Assembly (NCBI GenBank): GCA_013141115.1
Contig: JABFRP010000002.1
Span: 657,649-721,648, forward strand
DNA length: 64,000 nt
Direction of reading: 5' to 3'
Origin: Ferruginibacter sp.
GTDB lineage: Bacteria; Bacteroidota; Bacteroidia; Chitinophagales; Chitinophagaceae
The position numbers and the translations under genes are program-made. Positions 63,630 through 64,000 of this stretch are shown piece by piece. The first letter of the stretch is position 1. The number at the start of each line of letters is the position of its first letter. The notes beneath the pieces are model-generated. The model had not been told where the DNA came from. It saw only the letters and a list, made by a program, of their open reading frames with translations, and did no database searches.

Positions 63630-63974
63630 ATGAAAATTATTTTCCTTTTTTTCTTTGCCCTTTTTGCAACAGTATCTTTTGCACAATTACCCAAAAGCGG
63701 TACTTATATATATGACTATTGCGATGAAGAATATAACAAATGTATTGGCAAGTGTAAAGTAGTGATCAAGGGTAGTAAAATCTGGGTTTACGCTCCCGCT
63801 AATTTAACCGGTATAAAAGAAGGCGAACTTTACGAAAGTGGCACACTATATAAACATACTTCCGGCAAATGGATCATCATTCATAATAAAAAAGACAAGC
63901 TGACAAAGATACTTGGTGGCTGCGAAGGCCCGGTTTGGATCAACTTTAAACAAAAACGTTTCTGGACCTGTTAG
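63630..63974 (+). CDS. Small secreted cysteine-containing protein
   Basis: A 114-residue protein with a signal peptide (KIIFLFFFALFATVSFAQ). The mature part has six cysteines, five of them as YDYCDEEYNKCIGKCKVVI and GGCEGP...FWTC, with a strand-rich middle (KIWVYAPANLTGIKEGELYESGTLY). The last residue is Cys. No family is recognised. The terminator at 63584-63617 separates it from the preceding gene. Confidence 0.75.
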   Translation: MKIIFLFFFALFATVSFAQLPKSGTYIYDYCDEEYNKCIGKCKVVIKGSKIWVYAPANLTGIKEGELYESGTLYKHTSGKWIIIHNKKDKLTKILGGCEGPVWINFKQKRFWTC

Positions 63975-64000
63975 ATAAATTCTTTTCAATCTCCTGTTCT

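Overview
The window looks like chromosomal DNA of a low-GC member of the Bacteroidota, most likely the Chitinophagaceae. Supporting signs are several proteins with a type IX secretion (T9SS) C-terminal sorting domain, carboxypeptidase-regulatory-domain TonB-type receptors, a LytTR/LytS two-component pair, a fused isobutyryl-CoA mutase (IcmF), and promoter-like TAnnTTTG (-7) boxes. The family assignment is an inference from gene content; no rRNA or tRNA was seen.

Region by region. (1) 1-5.0 kb, minus strand: the N-terminal part of a zinc alcohol dehydrogenase, a LytTR regulator with its sensor kinase, and a frameshifted outer-membrane beta-barrel receptor. (2) 5.0-16 kb is an accessory region. 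It holds a tandem array of about 600-bp structured intergenic repeats (5.2-6.5 kb) with another copy at 12.85-13.35 kb; a zeta-toxin-like gene with a small partner; an HNH endonuclease with a zinc-ribbon partner; a GNAT-like protein with a 57-residue partner; an interrupted histone-H1-like gene; a ChaN-like gene; a tcdA-tatD pair; and at 14.9-15.9 kb four tandem units that look like small-RNA genes. (3) 16-30 kb: an ECF sigma factor, a MORN/TonB-C protein, an aldose epimerase, a decayed VOC gene, an S41 protease, two secreted proteins ending in KGGC, a membrane-anchored winged-helix regulator, IcmF and RsmA. (4) 30-47 kb, all minus strand: four T9SS-exported proteins (two giant paralogous thrombospondin-type-3 proteins, a metallophosphatase and an M1 aminopeptidase) and a MauG-type dihaem protein. 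(5) 48-64 kb: pdxA, an ABC exporter with a LolA-like partner, another T9SS protein, a six-gene minus-strand set (TonB-dependent receptor, 2TM protein, secreted protein, two paralogous membrane proteins, winged-helix regulator), radA, comF, a beta-helix lipoprotein, a glutathione peroxidase and a small secreted protein.

The two strongest candidates for something undescribed are non-coding. First, four tandem minus-strand units at 14.93-15.87 kb each have a 16-bp GTAGT-N6/7-CTAC-type dyad centred 52.5-53.5 bp upstream of a TATATTTG-like -7 box, no clear -33 box, a roughly 105-145 nt transcribed stretch, a conserved 3' segment and an intrinsic terminator; I read these as an activator-dependent sRNA array. 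Second, the 600-bp repeats keep the same hairpins while the stem sequences differ between copies in a compensatory way.

Four genes carry disruptions of reading frame (the receptor at 4.5 kb, the H1-like gene, the VOC gene, and the giant T9SS gene at 43.5 kb). Some lie in homopolymers, so base-calling error must be weighed against real decay.
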